From positions 1-64,000 of the forward strand of contig UCJD01000037.1 of assembly GCA_900472605.1 (NCBI GenBank): a stretch of DNA of 64,000 bases. The letters are read 5' to 3'. Source of the DNA: Hyphomicrobiales bacterium (GTDB lineage: Bacteria > Pseudomonadota > Alphaproteobacteria > Rhizobiales > Rhizobiaceae). This document shows positions 25,042 to 34,667 of this stretch, piece by piece. Position 1 is the stretch's first letter; each line of letters begins with the position of its first letter. Made by a program: the position numbers and the translations under genes. The notes beneath the pieces are model-generated. The model did not search any database and was not told the origin of the DNA. It saw only the letters and a program-made list of their open reading frames with translations.

Positions 25042-26442
25042 ATGAGCACTGAAAAAGATTACGTCGTCGCCGATATCGGCCTCGCAGACTTCGGCCGCAA
25101 GGAAATCACGATCGCTGAAACCGAAATGCCGGGCCTGATGTCCTGCCGCGAAGAGTTCGGCGCATCGAAGCCGCTCAAGGGCGCGCGCATCACCGGCTCG
25201 CTGCACATGACGATCCAGACGGCCGTGCTCATCGAGACGCTGGTCGCACTCGGTGCCGAAGTGCGTTGGGCATCGTGCAACATCTTCTCGACGCAAGACC
25301 ACGCCGCTGCGGCAATCGCTGCCTCTGGCGTTCCTGTCTTCGCCATCAAGGGCGAGTCGCTGCATGACTACTGGGTCTACACCGACAAGATCTTCCAGTG
25401 GGCTGACGGCGGCCTCTCGAACATGATCCTCGACGACGGCGGCGACGCCACCATGTACATCCTGCTCGGCGCCCGCGCCGAAGCCGGTGAAGACGTGCTT
25501 TCGAACCCGCATTCCGAAGAAGAAGAGATCCTCTTTGCACAGATCAAGAAGCGCCTTGCCGCTTCGCCCGGCTGGTTCACCAAGCAGCGTGACGCGATCA
25601 AGGGCGTGACCGAAGAAACCACCACCGGTGTCAACCGCCTGTACCAACTCTCCCAGAAGGGCCTGCTGCCCTTCCCTGCCATCAACGTCAACGACTCGGT
25701 CACCAAGTCGAAGTTCGACAACAAATACGGCTGCAAGGAATCGCTGGTTGACGGTATCCGCCGCGGTACCGACGTCATGATGGCCGGCAAGGTTGCCGTC
25801 GTTTGCGGTTACGGCGACGTCGGCAAGGGTTCGGCTGCTTCGCTTCTCGGCGCCGGCGCACGCGTCAAGGTCACGGAAGTCGACCCGATCTGCGCACTGC
25901 AGGCCGCAATGGATGGCTTCGAAGTCGTCACGCTCGAAGACGTCGTGTCTTCGGCCGACATCTTCATCACCACCACCGGCAACAAGGACGTCATCCGCAT
26001 CGACCACATGCGTGCGATGAAGGACATGGCGATCGTCGGCAACATCGGCCACTTCGACAACGAAATCGAAGTCGCAGCGCTGCGTAACCTGAAGTGGACC
26101 AACATCAAGCCGCAGGTCGACCTGATCGAATTCCCGAAGGGCAACCGCATCATCCTGCTCTCCGAAGGCCGCCTGCTCAACCTCGGCAACGCAACGGGCC
26201 ATCCGTCCTTCGTCATGTCGGCTTCGTTCACCAACCAGACGCTGGCGCAGATCGAGCTCTTCACCAAGCCCGACCAGTACCAGAACCAGGTCTATATCCT
26301 GCCGAAGCACCTCGACGAGAAGGTCGCTCGCCTGCATCTTGCCAAGCTCGGCGTCAAGCTGACGCAGCTTTCGGAAGAACAGGCATCCTACATCGGCGTC
26401 ACGCCGCAGGGTCCTTACAAGGCAGACCACTACAGATACTAA
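25042..26442 (+). CDS. ahcY: Adenosylhomocysteinase (SAH hydrolase)
   Basis: A 466-residue NAD-dependent enzyme that splits S-adenosylhomocysteine into adenosine and homocysteine. The glycine-rich NAD motif is VVCGYGDVGKGSA; active-site segments include SLHMTIQTA, NIFSTQDHAAAA and the C-terminal KADHYRY. The ATG at 25042 has GGAGAA in front; the ATG at 25030 is too close to it to be used well. The gene has its own palindromic operator and a terminator after it. Confidence 0.97.
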   Translation: MSTEKDYVVADIGLADFGRKEITIAETEMPGLMSCREEFGASKPLKGARITGSLHMTIQTAVLIETLVALGAEVRWASCNIFSTQDHAAAAIAASGVPVFAIKGESLHDYWVYTDKIFQWADGGLSNMILDDGGDATMYILLGARAEAGEDVLSNPHSEEEEILFAQIKKRLAASPGWFTKQRDAIKGVTEETTTGVNRLYQLSQKGLLPFPAINVNDSVTKSKFDNKYGCKESLVDGIRRGTDVMMAGKVAVVCGYGDVGKGSAASLLGAGARVKVTEVDPICALQAAMDGFEVVTLEDVVSSADIFITTTGNKDVIRIDHMRAMKDMAIVGNIGHFDNEIEVAALRNLKWTNIKPQVDLIEFPKGNRIILLSEGRLLNLGNATGHPSFVMSASFTNQTLAQIELFTKPDQYQNQVYILPKHLDEKVARLHLAKLGVKLTQLSEEQASYIGVTPQGPYKADHYRY

Positions 26443-26470
26443 TAGCGGATCTGATATCCACAACATCTAG

Positions 26471-26507
26471 AGGGTGCGGCATTGACAAATGCCGCACCCT
26501 TATTTTT
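26471..26507 (+). terminator. Rho-independent terminator after ahcY
   Basis: Perfect 12-bp stem (GGGTGCGGCATT and AATGCCGCACCC) with a four-base loop, then TTATTTTTT. Confidence 0.93.
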
Positions 26508-26643
26508 TGGCACACATCTTCCCGACGATTCCTATCCGAAGTATTGTTTTGACACTCGATTCGTGGAGACGGACGCGTCCGTTTGCTTCGAAAATGGGAT
26601 GTCTTGTCGTAATGCGGCACAAAAGGACGGAGACATACCGCGC

Positions 26644-29226
26644 ATGTCGGAAATGATGCACCGCCTGGTGAAACAGGCAGAAGATGGCGTTTACCCGTCT
26701 TGCTGCACTGGTCACCCAGGCAATGGAAAACCCGTCGATGCACCCAAGGCGTCGACGCAGCGATCAGGCTTGCTGGCTCAGGTGGCAAGGATTTTTGCTG
26801 CGGGGACTGCAATGGCGTCGATCGCCCGGCCGGTTTTCGCGCAGGCGGCAACAGAGGGCGCTGCGTCCCCGCATCTTTTCACCTCTACACAGGTTGTCGG
26901 CTTCTCCGTGGTGATCGGCGTCATCTCGGCCGCTCTTCTTTCCACGCTTTGGGTCGTGCGCCAGCGCGGCAATCTCGAGAGCGAAGGCCGCGAGATCCGC
27001 TCCGCGCTATCGGATGCACAGCAGCGCATTTCACAATACCAGGCGCTGATCGCCGACAAGAACCGGCGCATCGTGATCTGGGACGGTGATGAGCGCCCCG
27101 AACTGCTGGGCCAGCTGCCGGCCGAGACCGGCGCACCGCAGGACAATGAATTTCTGGCGTTCGGCCTCTGGCTGAAGCCGCGCTCGGCATCGGAACTCGA
27201 CCGCGCCATCGACGGCCTACGGCAGTCGGCCAAGAGCTTCGACATCGTCGTCGAGACGCACCGCGAAGAGGTTCTGGAAGCGCAGGGCCGGGTTTCCGGC
27301 GGCCGCGCCTTCGTGCGCTTCGTGGCGTTGAACAATCTGCGCGCCGAGCTCGCCGAACTGAAGATCGAGCGCGAACGGCTGATGGCGTCGATCTCGGCGT
27401 TTCAGGGGCTGCTTGATTCCATCGACCTGCCGGCATGGCAGCGCGACACCGAGGGCCGGCTGACCTGGGTGAACCACGCCTATGGCGCGGCCGTCGATGC
27501 CGGATCGCCCGACGAGGCGATCACCGAGGGCCGCGAAATCCTGACGACCGTCGCGCGCGAGCGGATTCGCGCCGTGGCCACGCCGGAATCGCCGTTTCAC
27601 GACAAGATTTCGACCGTCATTCATGGCAACCGTACCTTCCTCGACGTTGTCGATGTGAAAGTTCCGAGCGGTTCGGCCGGCATCGCGGTCGATGTCTCCG
27701 GCATTGAGACCGTTCGCGCCGAGCTGGAGCGAACGCTGAAGAGCCATGCCGAGACGCTCGATCACCTGGCAACCCCGGTTGCGATCTTCGACGGCGACCA
27801 GCGGCTGCAGTTTTACAACCAGGCTTTCGTCACGCTGTGGCAACTCGATATCGCGTTTCTTGAAAGCAAGCCTGACAATTCCGAGCTTCTGGAGCGCCTG
27901 CGTGCCGCCAAGAAGCTACCGGACCAGCTGAGCTGGAAGGCCTGGAAAGAGACGGCGCTTTCGGTTTACCGGGCGCTCGACACGCAATCCGACCTCTGGC
28001 ACCTGCCGAACGGCCAGACGCTACGCGTCTTCGCGACGGCGCATCCTCAGGGCGGCGCCACCTGGGTGTTCGAGAACCTGACCGAACAGGTCGATCTCGA
28101 AACGCGCTACAACACGCTGGTGAAAGTTCAGGGCGAAACGATCGACCATCTGTCCGAAGGTGTCGCGGTGTTCGGGCCAGATGGGCGCATCCAGCTGTCG
28201 AACCCGGCCTTCCGCGCGCTCTGGGGAATCACCGAAGCGGAAGCCAAGCCGGGTACGCATATCCGTGCGCTTGGCGACGCCTGCGCGCCGTCCTACGACA
28301 GGCCCGACGGCTGGAAAACCTTTGCCGAGCTGATCACCAGCTTCGACGACGAACGTCGCTCAAGCCAGGGGACGCTGGAACTGTTCTCGGGCCTCGTGCT
28401 CGATTACGCGGTCATTCCGCTGCCAAACGCGCAAACAATGCTGACTTTCGTCAACATGACGGACAGCGTCCGCGCCGAGCGCGCGCTTACTGAAAAGAAC
28501 GACGCGCTGCGCAAGGCCGACGAGCTGAAGAACGATTTCGTCCAGCACGTATCCTACGAGTTGCGCTCGCCGCTGACCAACATCATCGGCTTCACCGACC
28601 TGTTGCGCACGCCGGGACTTGGCGATCTCAACGAACGGCAGGCGGAATATATCGACCATATCTCCACCTCCTCGTCCGTCCTGCTGACGCTGGTGAACGA
28701 CATTCTCGATCTCGCGACCGTCGATGCCGGTATCATGCGGCTGAACTATTCGGAGATCGACCTCGGCGACCTGCTCGACGACGTCTCGATCCAGATCGCA
28801 GACCGGCTGCAGGAAAGCGGTGTGACGCTCGAGATCACCGCGCCGGCGCGGCTCGGATCGATCATTGCCGACCCGCAGCGCTTGAAGCAAATCCTGGTCA
28901 AGCTTCTATCCAACGCCGCGAATTTCTCGCCCGAGGGCGCCGCCATATCGCTGAGCTGCCATCGCGAGGGAACGGATTTCGTGTTCAGCGTTGTCGATCA
29001 CGGCCCCGGCATCTCGCAGGAAATGATCGCGACCGTCTTCGACCGCTTCGCGACCGGCGCCAAGAGCGGCAAGCGCGGTGGTGCCGGCCTTGGTCTGTCG
29101 ATCGTCGACAGCTTCGTCAACCTTCATAACGGCCAGGTCGTCATCGACAGCCAGCCGGGCAAGGGCACGACAGTCATTTGCCGGATTCCCTCGGCCAACC
29201 TCCCCTCCTACGCCGCCGCCGAATGA
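26644..29226 (+). CDS. divL: DivL-like PAS sensor pseudokinase (Tyr at phospho-acceptor site)
   Basis: About 860 residues from the ATG at 26644. Earlier in-frame starts lie inside the ahcY terminator. The N-terminus has a hydrophobic stretch near residues 48-65 and a clear membrane segment near 84-105; PAS-like regions follow (around DLPAWQRDTEGRL, ATPVAIFDGDQRL and EGVAVFGPDGRI). The dimerisation helix reads FVQHVSYELRSPLTN, with Tyr638 where kinases have the phosphorylated His. The ATPase domain is intact (KLLSNAANFSPEG, DHGPGIS, GGAGLGLSIV). Caulobacter DivL, which controls CckA and CtrA, has the same Tyr, so I call this its orthologue. Its TGA overlaps the start of the next gene. Confidence 0.85.
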   Translation: MSEMMHRLVKQAEDGVYPSCCTGHPGNGKPVDAPKASTQRSGLLAQVARIFAAGTAMASIARPVFAQAATEGAASPHLFTSTQVVGFSVVIGVISAALLSTLWVVRQRGNLESEGREIRSALSDAQQRISQYQALIADKNRRIVIWDGDERPELLGQLPAETGAPQDNEFLAFGLWLKPRSASELDRAIDGLRQSAKSFDIVVETHREEVLEAQGRVSGGRAFVRFVALNNLRAELAELKIERERLMASISAFQGLLDSIDLPAWQRDTEGRLTWVNHAYGAAVDAGSPDEAITEGREILTTVARERIRAVATPESPFHDKISTVIHGNRTFLDVVDVKVPSGSAGIAVDVSGIETVRAELERTLKSHAETLDHLATPVAIFDGDQRLQFYNQAFVTLWQLDIAFLESKPDNSELLERLRAAKKLPDQLSWKAWKETALSVYRALDTQSDLWHLPNGQTLRVFATAHPQGGATWVFENLTEQVDLETRYNTLVKVQGETIDHLSEGVAVFGPDGRIQLSNPAFRALWGITEAEAKPGTHIRALGDACAPSYDRPDGWKTFAELITSFDDERRSSQGTLELFSGLVLDYAVIPLPNAQTMLTFVNMTDSVRAERALTEKNDALRKADELKNDFVQHVSYELRSPLTNIIGFTDLLRTPGLGDLNERQAEYIDHISTSSSVLLTLVNDILDLATVDAGIMRLNYSEIDLGDLLDDVSIQIADRLQESGVTLEITAPARLGSIIADPQRLKQILVKLLSNAANFSPEGAAISLSCHREGTDFVFSVVDHGPGISQEMIATVFDRFATGAKSGKRGGAGLGLSIVDSFVNLHNGQVVIDSQPGKGTTVICRIPSANLPSYAAAE

Positions 29227-30740
29227 CGACAAGCGCGCCTGTCATCTCGCTTTTTCTGGAAGACGAGGCAGCCACCGACCGTCTCGGCGAGGATTTGGCG
29301 CTGGCGCTCAGACCGGGCGATTGCCTGGCGCTGTCGGGCGACCTCGGCGCCGGCAAGTCCTCGCTGTCGCGGGCGCTCATCCGTGCCATCGCCGACGACG
29401 CGGAACTGGAAGTGCCGAGCCCGACCTTCACGCTGGTGCAATCCTACGAGCTGCGCATTCCAGTCGCGCATTTCGATCTCTACCGGCTGGGCGACGCCGC
29501 CGAACTGACCGAGCTCGGCTTCGACGAGGCGCTGCAGAGCGGCATCTGCCTGGTGGAATGGCCGGAGATGGCCGAGAGCGAGTTGCCGGATGACCGGATC
29601 GTGCTGACGCTGACCCATGAGGGTGTGGGGCGCCGCGCAACGATCGCCGCGCCCGAGAAACAGGCGGCGCGGATCAATCGCGTGCTCGCCATCCGCGCCT
29701 TTCTCGCGGCAGCCGGGTATCCGCTCGCCAAGCGCCGGTTTCTTACCGGCGATGCATCGCTTCGGGCCTATGAGGCGATTTATCCCGACGATGGCATACG
29801 CCGTATCCTGATGGACTGGCCGCCGCTGCCGGAAGGACCGCCGGTGCTTGACGGCAAGCCGTATCCGAAGGTGGCCCATATTGCCGAGAACGCCTATCCG
29901 TTCGTCGCCATCGCCGACATATTGCGCCAGCGCGGCTTCGCAACGCCGCTGATCCATAAAGTCGATTACGAGCAGGGAATTCTCCTGATCGAGGATCTCG
30001 GCAGCGACGGGGTTCTCGACGAGAATGGCCAGCCGATCCCTGAACGCTATCTTGAGAGCGTCGCCTGTCTTGCAGCGCTGCATGCGCAGGCGATGCCGCA
30101 GGATATCCGAGTGACGGACAAGCACGTGCATCACATCCCGGATTTCGACCGCACCGCGATGAAAATGGAAGTGCGTCTGGTGCTCGACTGGCATCTGCCA
30201 TGGAAGCGCGATGGGGCGCCGGTCACCGATGCGGAGCGCGACGAATACCTGGCGATCTGGGACGCGCTGATCGACCAGCTTGATACAGCCGAGAAAAACC
30301 TGCTGCTGCGCGATTTTCACTCGCCGAATATCATCTGGCGGGAAGATGCGGCCGATGTCGAGCGGGTCGGCCTGATCGACTTCCAGGACGCGATGATCGG
30401 GCCGACGGCCTACGATCTCGCCTCGATCGCCCAGGATGCGCGTGTGACCATCGAGCCTGATCTGTTCGACCGGCTGATGGAACATTATCTGTCGCTGCGT
30501 CGCGCGCAGAGCGGATTTAACGAGGCGGGCTTCCTGAAAAGCTGGGCGATCATGTCGGCTCAGCGCAATTGCAAGCTGGCCGGGCTTTGGGTTCGGTTGA
30601 TGCAGCGCGACGGAAAACCAGGTTATATGAAGCACATGCCGCGCACGCTCTCCTACCTGAGCGTGGCGCTTCAGCATGAAACGCTTGCCCCCTTGCGCGA
30701 GTGGTGCGTAAGGACTGGAATAGTCACCAGCGAATCATAA
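29223..30740 (+). CDS. tsaE: TsaE / aminoglycoside-phosphotransferase-like sugar kinase (AmgK) fusion
   Basis: A 505-residue bifunctional protein. Residues 1-150 are TsaE, the ATPase of the tRNA t6A37 complex: Walker A SGDLGAGKSS near 38-47, then VPSPTFTLVQSY and FDLYRLGDAAEL. Residues from about 170 form an APH-fold kinase with catalytic Asp in LLRDFHSPN and metal-binding LIDFQDAMIGP. With murU next door the kinase half fits AmgK, the anomeric MurNAc/GlcNAc kinase of cell-wall recycling. The ATG at 29223 overlaps the divL stop (ATGA). Confidence 0.92.
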   Translation: MTTSAPVISLFLEDEAATDRLGEDLALALRPGDCLALSGDLGAGKSSLSRALIRAIADDAELEVPSPTFTLVQSYELRIPVAHFDLYRLGDAAELTELGFDEALQSGICLVEWPEMAESELPDDRIVLTLTHEGVGRRATIAAPEKQAARINRVLAIRAFLAAAGYPLAKRRFLTGDASLRAYEAIYPDDGIRRILMDWPPLPEGPPVLDGKPYPKVAHIAENAYPFVAIADILRQRGFATPLIHKVDYEQGILLIEDLGSDGVLDENGQPIPERYLESVACLAALHAQAMPQDIRVTDKHVHHIPDFDRTAMKMEVRLVLDWHLPWKRDGAPVTDAERDEYLAIWDALIDQLDTAEKNLLLRDFHSPNIIWREDAADVERVGLIDFQDAMIGPTAYDLASIAQDARVTIEPDLFDRLMEHYLSLRRAQSGFNEAGFLKSWAIMSAQRNCKLAGLWVRLMQRDGKPGYMKHMPRTLSYLSVALQHETLAPLREWCVRTGIVTSES

Positions 30741-30752
30741 GTTTCGGACGAT

Positions 30753-31484
30753 ATGACCATCAAACAAGCCATGGTGCTGGCTGCCGGTCTCGGCACCCGC
30801 ATGCGCCCGATCACCGATACGATCCCCAAGCCGCTGGTGAAAATCGACGGCAAGGCGATGATCGACTATGCGCTCGATTCTCTGGCCGAAGCGGGCGTCG
30901 AGAAGGCGGTGGTCAATGTGCACCATCACGCCGACCAGATGCTCGACCATCTCGGCCGTTACAAGGCGCTTGAGGTCATCATCTCTGACGAACGCGCGGG
31001 GTTGATGAACAATGGCGGCGGGCTGGCGAAAGGGTTGAAGCTGCTTGATCGCGGCCCTGTTTTCGTGACCAATGCCGATCTCTTCTGGATCGGCGAGCGG
31101 CCGGACCGGCCGAGCAATCTGCGGCGCTTAGCCGGATTCTTCAATGCAGACCGAATGGATATGGCGATGCTGTGCGTCAATCTCGACGACACGACCGGGC
31201 ATAACGGCAAAAACGACTTCGACCGCGATGATGCAGGTCGGTTGAGCCGTGTTCACGCGGATGGCCCGGATCCCGTCGTCTATGCCGGGGCGATCGCCAT
31301 GCAGACCTCGTTTCTCGACGATGCGCCTGATGACGCCTTCAATCTCAACATCTATTTCGACAAGGCGATCGCGCGCGGCCGGCTCTACGGCATGATGCTG
31401 GAGGGGCATTGGCTGACCGTCGGGACGCCGGAAGCGATCGGCGACGCGGAAGAGACGATCCGGCGCTACCGGGCGTTGGCATAG
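30753..31484 (+). CDS. murU: MurNAc-1-phosphate uridylyltransferase MurU
   Basis: A 243-residue nucleotidyltransferase. The nucleotide-binding signature AAGLGTRMRP and Lys of IPKPLV are at residues 9-28, with metal-binding Asp in VTNADLFW. By family and by position 12 bp after the AmgK-containing fusion, it should turn MurNAc-alpha-1-phosphate into UDP-MurNAc, a recycling path that bypasses fosfomycin-sensitive MurA. From sequence alone a sugar-phosphate nucleotidyltransferase of other specificity is possible. Confidence 0.88.
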   Translation: MTIKQAMVLAAGLGTRMRPITDTIPKPLVKIDGKAMIDYALDSLAEAGVEKAVVNVHHHADQMLDHLGRYKALEVIISDERAGLMNNGGGLAKGLKLLDRGPVFVTNADLFWIGERPDRPSNLRRLAGFFNADRMDMAMLCVNLDDTTGHNGKNDFDRDDAGRLSRVHADGPDPVVYAGAIAMQTSFLDDAPDDAFNLNIYFDKAIARGRLYGMMLEGHWLTVGTPEAIGDAEETIRRYRALA

Positions 31485-31487
31485 GCC

Positions 31488-34400
31488 ATGAGCGAGCGGC
31501 GCCAGCCCAGGGTTCTCACAATACCGGCAGGGCTGCCGTTTCTTGCGACGCTGGCCCAGACGCTCTGCGACGGCCGGCTAACGCCGCTGTTTCGCCATGA
31601 CCCCGGCGATCCCCTATCGCTTTCCAAGGTGACGATCTATCTGCCGACGCGACGTGCCGTGCGCGTGCTGCGCTCGGAATTCGTCGATCTGCTCGGCGGG
31701 CGGTCCGCTATCCTGCCCATCATTCGACCGCTTGGCGAGACGGATGACGACAGCGGCTATTTCGACGAGGCGCTGCCGGCGACGCTCGATCTCGCACAGC
31801 CGCTTTCCAACACTGCGCGCCTTTTGGAACTTGCGCGCCTGATCCTTGCCTGGCGCAACAAGCTTCCAGACATCGTGCGCAGCATCCACTCGGATTCGCC
31901 GCTTGTCGCGCCCGCCAGCCCGGCCGACGCGATCTGGCTTGCCAGAAATCTCGCGGAGCTGATCGATTCCATCGAGACGGAGGATCGCGACTGGAGCGAC
32001 CTCGCCAATCTGACGGCCAAGGATCATGCGCTGTGGTGGCAGCTGACGGCGGAGTTCCTGCAGATCGCCAGCGCCTTCTGGCCGGAACGCCTGAACGAAC
32101 TTGGCAAATCGTCACCAGCGCGCCATCGCAACGCCATCCTCAGGGCGGAAGCCAACCGTATCGCAACCATGTCGGAAAGTGGGCCGATCATCATCGCCGG
32201 CTCAACAGGGTCCGTGCCGGCAACGGCCGACCTGATTGCGGCGGTGGCGGCACGGCGCGAGGGCGTGATTGTCCTGCCCGGCCTCGACGTCGGCATGCCG
32301 GATGAGCATTGGCGGATGGTTGCTCCCGATATCGCCGATGCGGCGAGCCGCAGCCACTCGCAATATGGCCTGGCACAGCTTCTGAAGCGCCTGAACCTGA
32401 CGCGTGACGATGTGACGGTACTTGCGGACGCACCCGGTCCGCTCGCGATCCGCGCGCGGATCCTCTCGCATGCGCTGTCTCCATCCGAGGCGACCAGCGA
32501 TTGGAGCCGGTGGAAGACAACGCTCTCCGACGGCGACGTCGCTGCAGCATTCGCAGACGTATCGCTGATCGAAGCGGGCAACGAGCGCGAGGAGGCGACG
32601 GCGATCGCCATCGCGCTTCGGCTGGCGTTGGAGCAGCCGGGCAAGGACGGCGAAAGCCGTGCCGCGCTGATTACGCCGGACCGCACCCTTGCGCGCCGTG
32701 TCATGGCCGAGCTGTCGCGCTTCGGCATCGTTGCCGACGATTCCGCGGGCACACCGCTTTCGGCGATGCCGCAGGGAACCTTGCTGCAACTGCTTCTCGA
32801 AGCGGCGCTGCGGCCCGGTGACCCGGTGGCGATCGTGAGCCTGCTGAAGCATCCCTTGGCGCGCTTCGGGCTGGAGCGCGGCGCGCTTGCCGAGGCCGTG
32901 GCCGCGCTGGAGTTGCTGGCCTTGCGCGGCGGCGTGGCGGAGGTGGATATCAGCGCGCTTGGGCCGCTGCTCGAACACCAGCTCTCCGAGCAGGCGCTCG
33001 ATCGGCATGCGCCGCATTGGCGCAAGGCGCTTCCCGTCCACGCGATCGATCTGGCACGCGATCTCGCTCGCCGGGTCGGCGAGGCAACCGAGCCGCTCGC
33101 CTCCGCTCTCGTGCGCCACGATACCGGCAACCGCGGCCTGACCACGCGTTTCACACTCTCCGACTGGGCCGATCGCACCGGTCGCGCAATCGAGGCGGTC
33201 GCGCGCGACGAGCGCGACGATCTCTCCGGGCTATGGTCCGGCGAGGCAGGCGACACGCTGGCGACTATGCTTAGCGAGGTGATCGGCACCGACGGCCAGA
33301 TCGAGGCGGACGGAGCGCAGTGGATCGACATCATGGCGGCGCTTTCAGCCGGACAGGCGGTGAAGCCGCAAGCACTCAGCCATCCGAGGCTCTTCATCTT
33401 CGGCACACTGGAAGCACGCTTGCAGAGTGTCGATACGCTGATCCTCGGCGGCCTGAACGAGGGTTCTTGGCCGGGCCAGACGGCCAATAATCCCTTCATC
33501 TCGCGGTCGATGAAGACCGAGATCGGCCTTGAGCCGCCCGAGCGCCGTATCGGCCAGCTGGCGCACGACTTCGAGATGGCCAACGGGACGCGGCATCTCG
33601 TTTATACGCGCGCGCTGCGCAAGGGCTCGACGCCCACGGTCGCCTCCCGTTGGCTGCAGCGGCTGATGGCTTTTTGCGGGAAGAGTTTCGAAGCCACACT
33701 GAAGGATCGCGGACAGCAGTTCGTGCACTGGGCTGGCCTGCTCGACGAGGGGCAAAGGCAGGCGCCGGCGCAGCGACCGAGCCCGACGCCACCGCGCGAG
33801 GTGCAACCGAAATCCTACTCTTTCAGCGAGGTCGGCCGGCTCCGGCGCGACCCTTACGCGATCTATGCGCGCCGTGTCCTCAAGCTCGACGCTGTCGATG
33901 CCTTCAATCGCGACCCCGGGGCTGCCGAGCGCGGGACGCTCTATCACAAGATCATCGACCGCTTCGTGCGCGAGGGCAACATCGCCGGCACGCCCGATGG
34001 CACGGCGGCGATGGAGCGGATATTGACCGAGCTGTTCGACATGGAGCAACTGCCGGCGCATATCGACGCCGTCTGGCGACCGCGTTTTCGCGAGGTGGCG
34101 CGCTCGTTCCTGGCCTGGGAAGCGGAACGGCGGCCGAGGCTTCAGCGCACGCTGACCGAAGTACGTGGCGCCATGCAGCTCGCGCAGGTCGATATCCGGC
34201 TTAGCGGCGTCGCTGACCGGATCGACATCACCGGACCACACTCCGCAGATCTGATCGATTACAAGACGGGCTACAACCCCTCCCCCGCGCAGGCACGCGC
34301 GCTGCTTGACCCACAGTTGGCGCTGGAGGCCGAGGTGCTGAAGGCCGGCGGCTTCATGGACACTGGCAAGCTGGTGCCGCAGGATCTGCTCTATGTACGG

Positions 34401-34667
34401 CTGCGGCCGGGAAGCCGGTTCCGGGTCGATACCGTCAACAACGAGTTCTCGGCGCGCAGTGACAAGGCAAAATCGGCGATCGACCTAGCAGGCGATTCGA
34501 TCGATCAGCTGGTGAAGTTCGTGGCGCTGTTACAATCCGGCGAAAAGGGGTTCACCTCACGGCTCATTCCCGCCCAGCAATTCGAGTTCGGCGGCGACTA
34601 CGATCACCTCGCCCGCGTCTCGGAATGGTCGACGGCCGAAAGCGATGAGGCCAGCAATGATGAGTGA
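31488..34667 (+). CDS. addB: Double-strand break repair protein AddB
   Basis: A 1059-residue subunit of the AddAB helicase-nuclease of the alphaproteobacterial type. The N-terminal part is helicase-like but degenerate (LIAAVAARREGVIVLPG); the C-terminal RecB-type nuclease has GTLYHKIIDRF and SADLIDYKTGY. The four cysteines that hold the Fe-S cluster in Bacillus AddB are not visible around the nuclease domain. It starts three bases after murU ends, and addA starts within its last codons, so the block from divL to addA appears to be one transcript. Confidence 0.94.
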   Translation: MSERRQPRVLTIPAGLPFLATLAQTLCDGRLTPLFRHDPGDPLSLSKVTIYLPTRRAVRVLRSEFVDLLGGRSAILPIIRPLGETDDDSGYFDEALPATLDLAQPLSNTARLLELARLILAWRNKLPDIVRSIHSDSPLVAPASPADAIWLARNLAELIDSIETEDRDWSDLANLTAKDHALWWQLTAEFLQIASAFWPERLNELGKSSPARHRNAILRAEANRIATMSESGPIIIAGSTGSVPATADLIAAVAARREGVIVLPGLDVGMPDEHWRMVAPDIADAASRSHSQYGLAQLLKRLNLTRDDVTVLADAPGPLAIRARILSHALSPSEATSDWSRWKTTLSDGDVAAAFADVSLIEAGNEREEATAIAIALRLALEQPGKDGESRAALITPDRTLARRVMAELSRFGIVADDSAGTPLSAMPQGTLLQLLLEAALRPGDPVAIVSLLKHPLARFGLERGALAEAVAALELLALRGGVAEVDISALGPLLEHQLSEQALDRHAPHWRKALPVHAIDLARDLARRVGEATEPLASALVRHDTGNRGLTTRFTLSDWADRTGRAIEAVARDERDDLSGLWSGEAGDTLATMLSEVIGTDGQIEADGAQWIDIMAALSAGQAVKPQALSHPRLFIFGTLEARLQSVDTLILGGLNEGSWPGQTANNPFISRSMKTEIGLEPPERRIGQLAHDFEMANGTRHLVYTRALRKGSTPTVASRWLQRLMAFCGKSFEATLKDRGQQFVHWAGLLDEGQRQAPAQRPSPTPPREVQPKSYSFSEVGRLRRDPYAIYARRVLKLDAVDAFNRDPGAAERGTLYHKIIDRFVREGNIAGTPDGTAAMERILTELFDMEQLPAHIDAVWRPRFREVARSFLAWEAERRPRLQRTLTEVRGAMQLAQVDIRLSGVADRIDITGPHSADLIDYKTGYNPSPAQARALLDPQLALEAEVLKAGGFMDTGKLVPQDLLYVRLRPGSRFRVDTVNNEFSARSDKAKSAIDLAGDSIDQLVKFVALLQSGEKGFTSRLIPAQQFEFGGDYDHLARVSEWSTAESDEASNDE

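Noticed and set aside
26482..26643. N-terminal extension of the DivL-like protein
   Set aside because: The upstream in-frame codons begin inside the ahcY terminator hairpin, so the earlier start cannot be on a normal transcript.
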